Shown piece after piece: positions 63,826 to 64,000 of a DNA stretch of 64,000 nt (position 1 is its first letter; each line of letters starts with the position of its first letter). Position numbers and translations under genes: made by a program. The DNA is taken from contig NC_049986.1 in NCBI RefSeq assembly GCF_000003815.2, positions 25,438,217 through 25,502,216 on the forward strand, in the 5' to 3' direction. Under the pieces are notes generated by a model. It did not search any database and had not been told where the DNA came from. It saw only the letters and a list, made by a program, of their open reading frames with translations. Source of the stretch: Branchiostoma floridae. Its lineage: Eukaryota > Chordata > Leptocardii > Amphioxiformes > Branchiostomatidae.

Positions 63826-64000
63826 GTTAGTAATAAATAAAGAAAGAAAGAAACGAATAACCTGTATCAAAGTTATAGAGTTTATGTCATACCTGGTCCG
63901 CGATAACGTTAAACCGGTGATCTAGACCGGGTAAAATATTGGGTTATCACACGGGCTTGTACTGTTATCACACGAGCTTCCATGAAATCATTCGGACGCA
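63826..64000. other. Start of the next sulfotransferase intron
   Basis: Begins with donor gttagt after exon 3 and contains 'aataaagaaagaaagaaac'. No further exon before the window end. Confidence 0.5.

Overview
The window looks like nuclear DNA of a cephalochordate (amphioxus, Branchiostoma-like), or failing that another invertebrate deuterostome. The evidence is: spliced animal genes (fibrinogen-domain protein, RALGPS-type RasGEF, BTB protein, receptor tyrosine kinase, sulfotransferase), metazoan retroelements (Ty3/gypsy, LINEs, a Penelope-like element), small terminal-inverted-repeat transposons, and an extreme load of minisatellites. No database search was possible, so the species call is an inference from gene content and repeat style. 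Four runs of N (36271-36450, 52456-52555, 58173-59155, 62021-62597) are assembly gaps; the first, second and fourth lie in or beside tandem arrays.

Layout. 1-4.4 kb: the 3' part of a gypsy element (RNase H end plus integrase), then a LINE 3' fragment. 4.5-24.5 kb: gene-poor and repeat-rich, with four small DNA transposons, a second LINE tail, a 5'-truncated Penelope-like element with a hammerhead ribozyme motif in its 3' region, and a run of large minisatellites. 24.5-30.0 kb (+): a secreted angiopoietin-like fibrinogen-domain protein. 34.9-37.8 kb (-): the N-terminal half of a RALGPS-type Ral exchange factor in seven exons. 39-49 kb: repeats and a head-to-head 42-bp palindrome of the Penelope-like terminus. 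49.1-52.4 kb (+): N-terminal exons of a BTBD8-like BTB protein. 53.3-56.2 kb (+): a complete intronless receptor tyrosine kinase with cadherin-like, EGF and Ig domains. 59.8-63.8 kb (+): exons of a cytosolic sulfotransferase that looks inactivated.

The most striking pattern is that the minisatellites are not placed at random. In all three multi-exon genes with clean exon borders (fibrinogen-domain gene, RALGPS, BTB gene) tandem arrays are built from exon-intron junctions, so each repeat unit carries a few codons plus a splice donor, a splice acceptor, a start codon or a stop codon. One array (BTB exon 3) offers eleven decoy acceptors, each followed in frame by a stop. Another (fibrinogen gene, last exon) repeats the last 19 codons and stop eight times, with mainly synonymous differences. 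From memory, exon-border minisatellites (called 'mirage' minisatellites) were reported at an amphioxus Adh locus; the recurrence here in three neighbouring genes is the main candidate for a general phenomenon.

The genes do not form an evident pathway. The fibrinogen-domain protein is probably secreted, the kinase is a surface receptor, RALGPS activates Ral GTPases, and the BTB protein is probably cytosolic. They are treated as independent loci.
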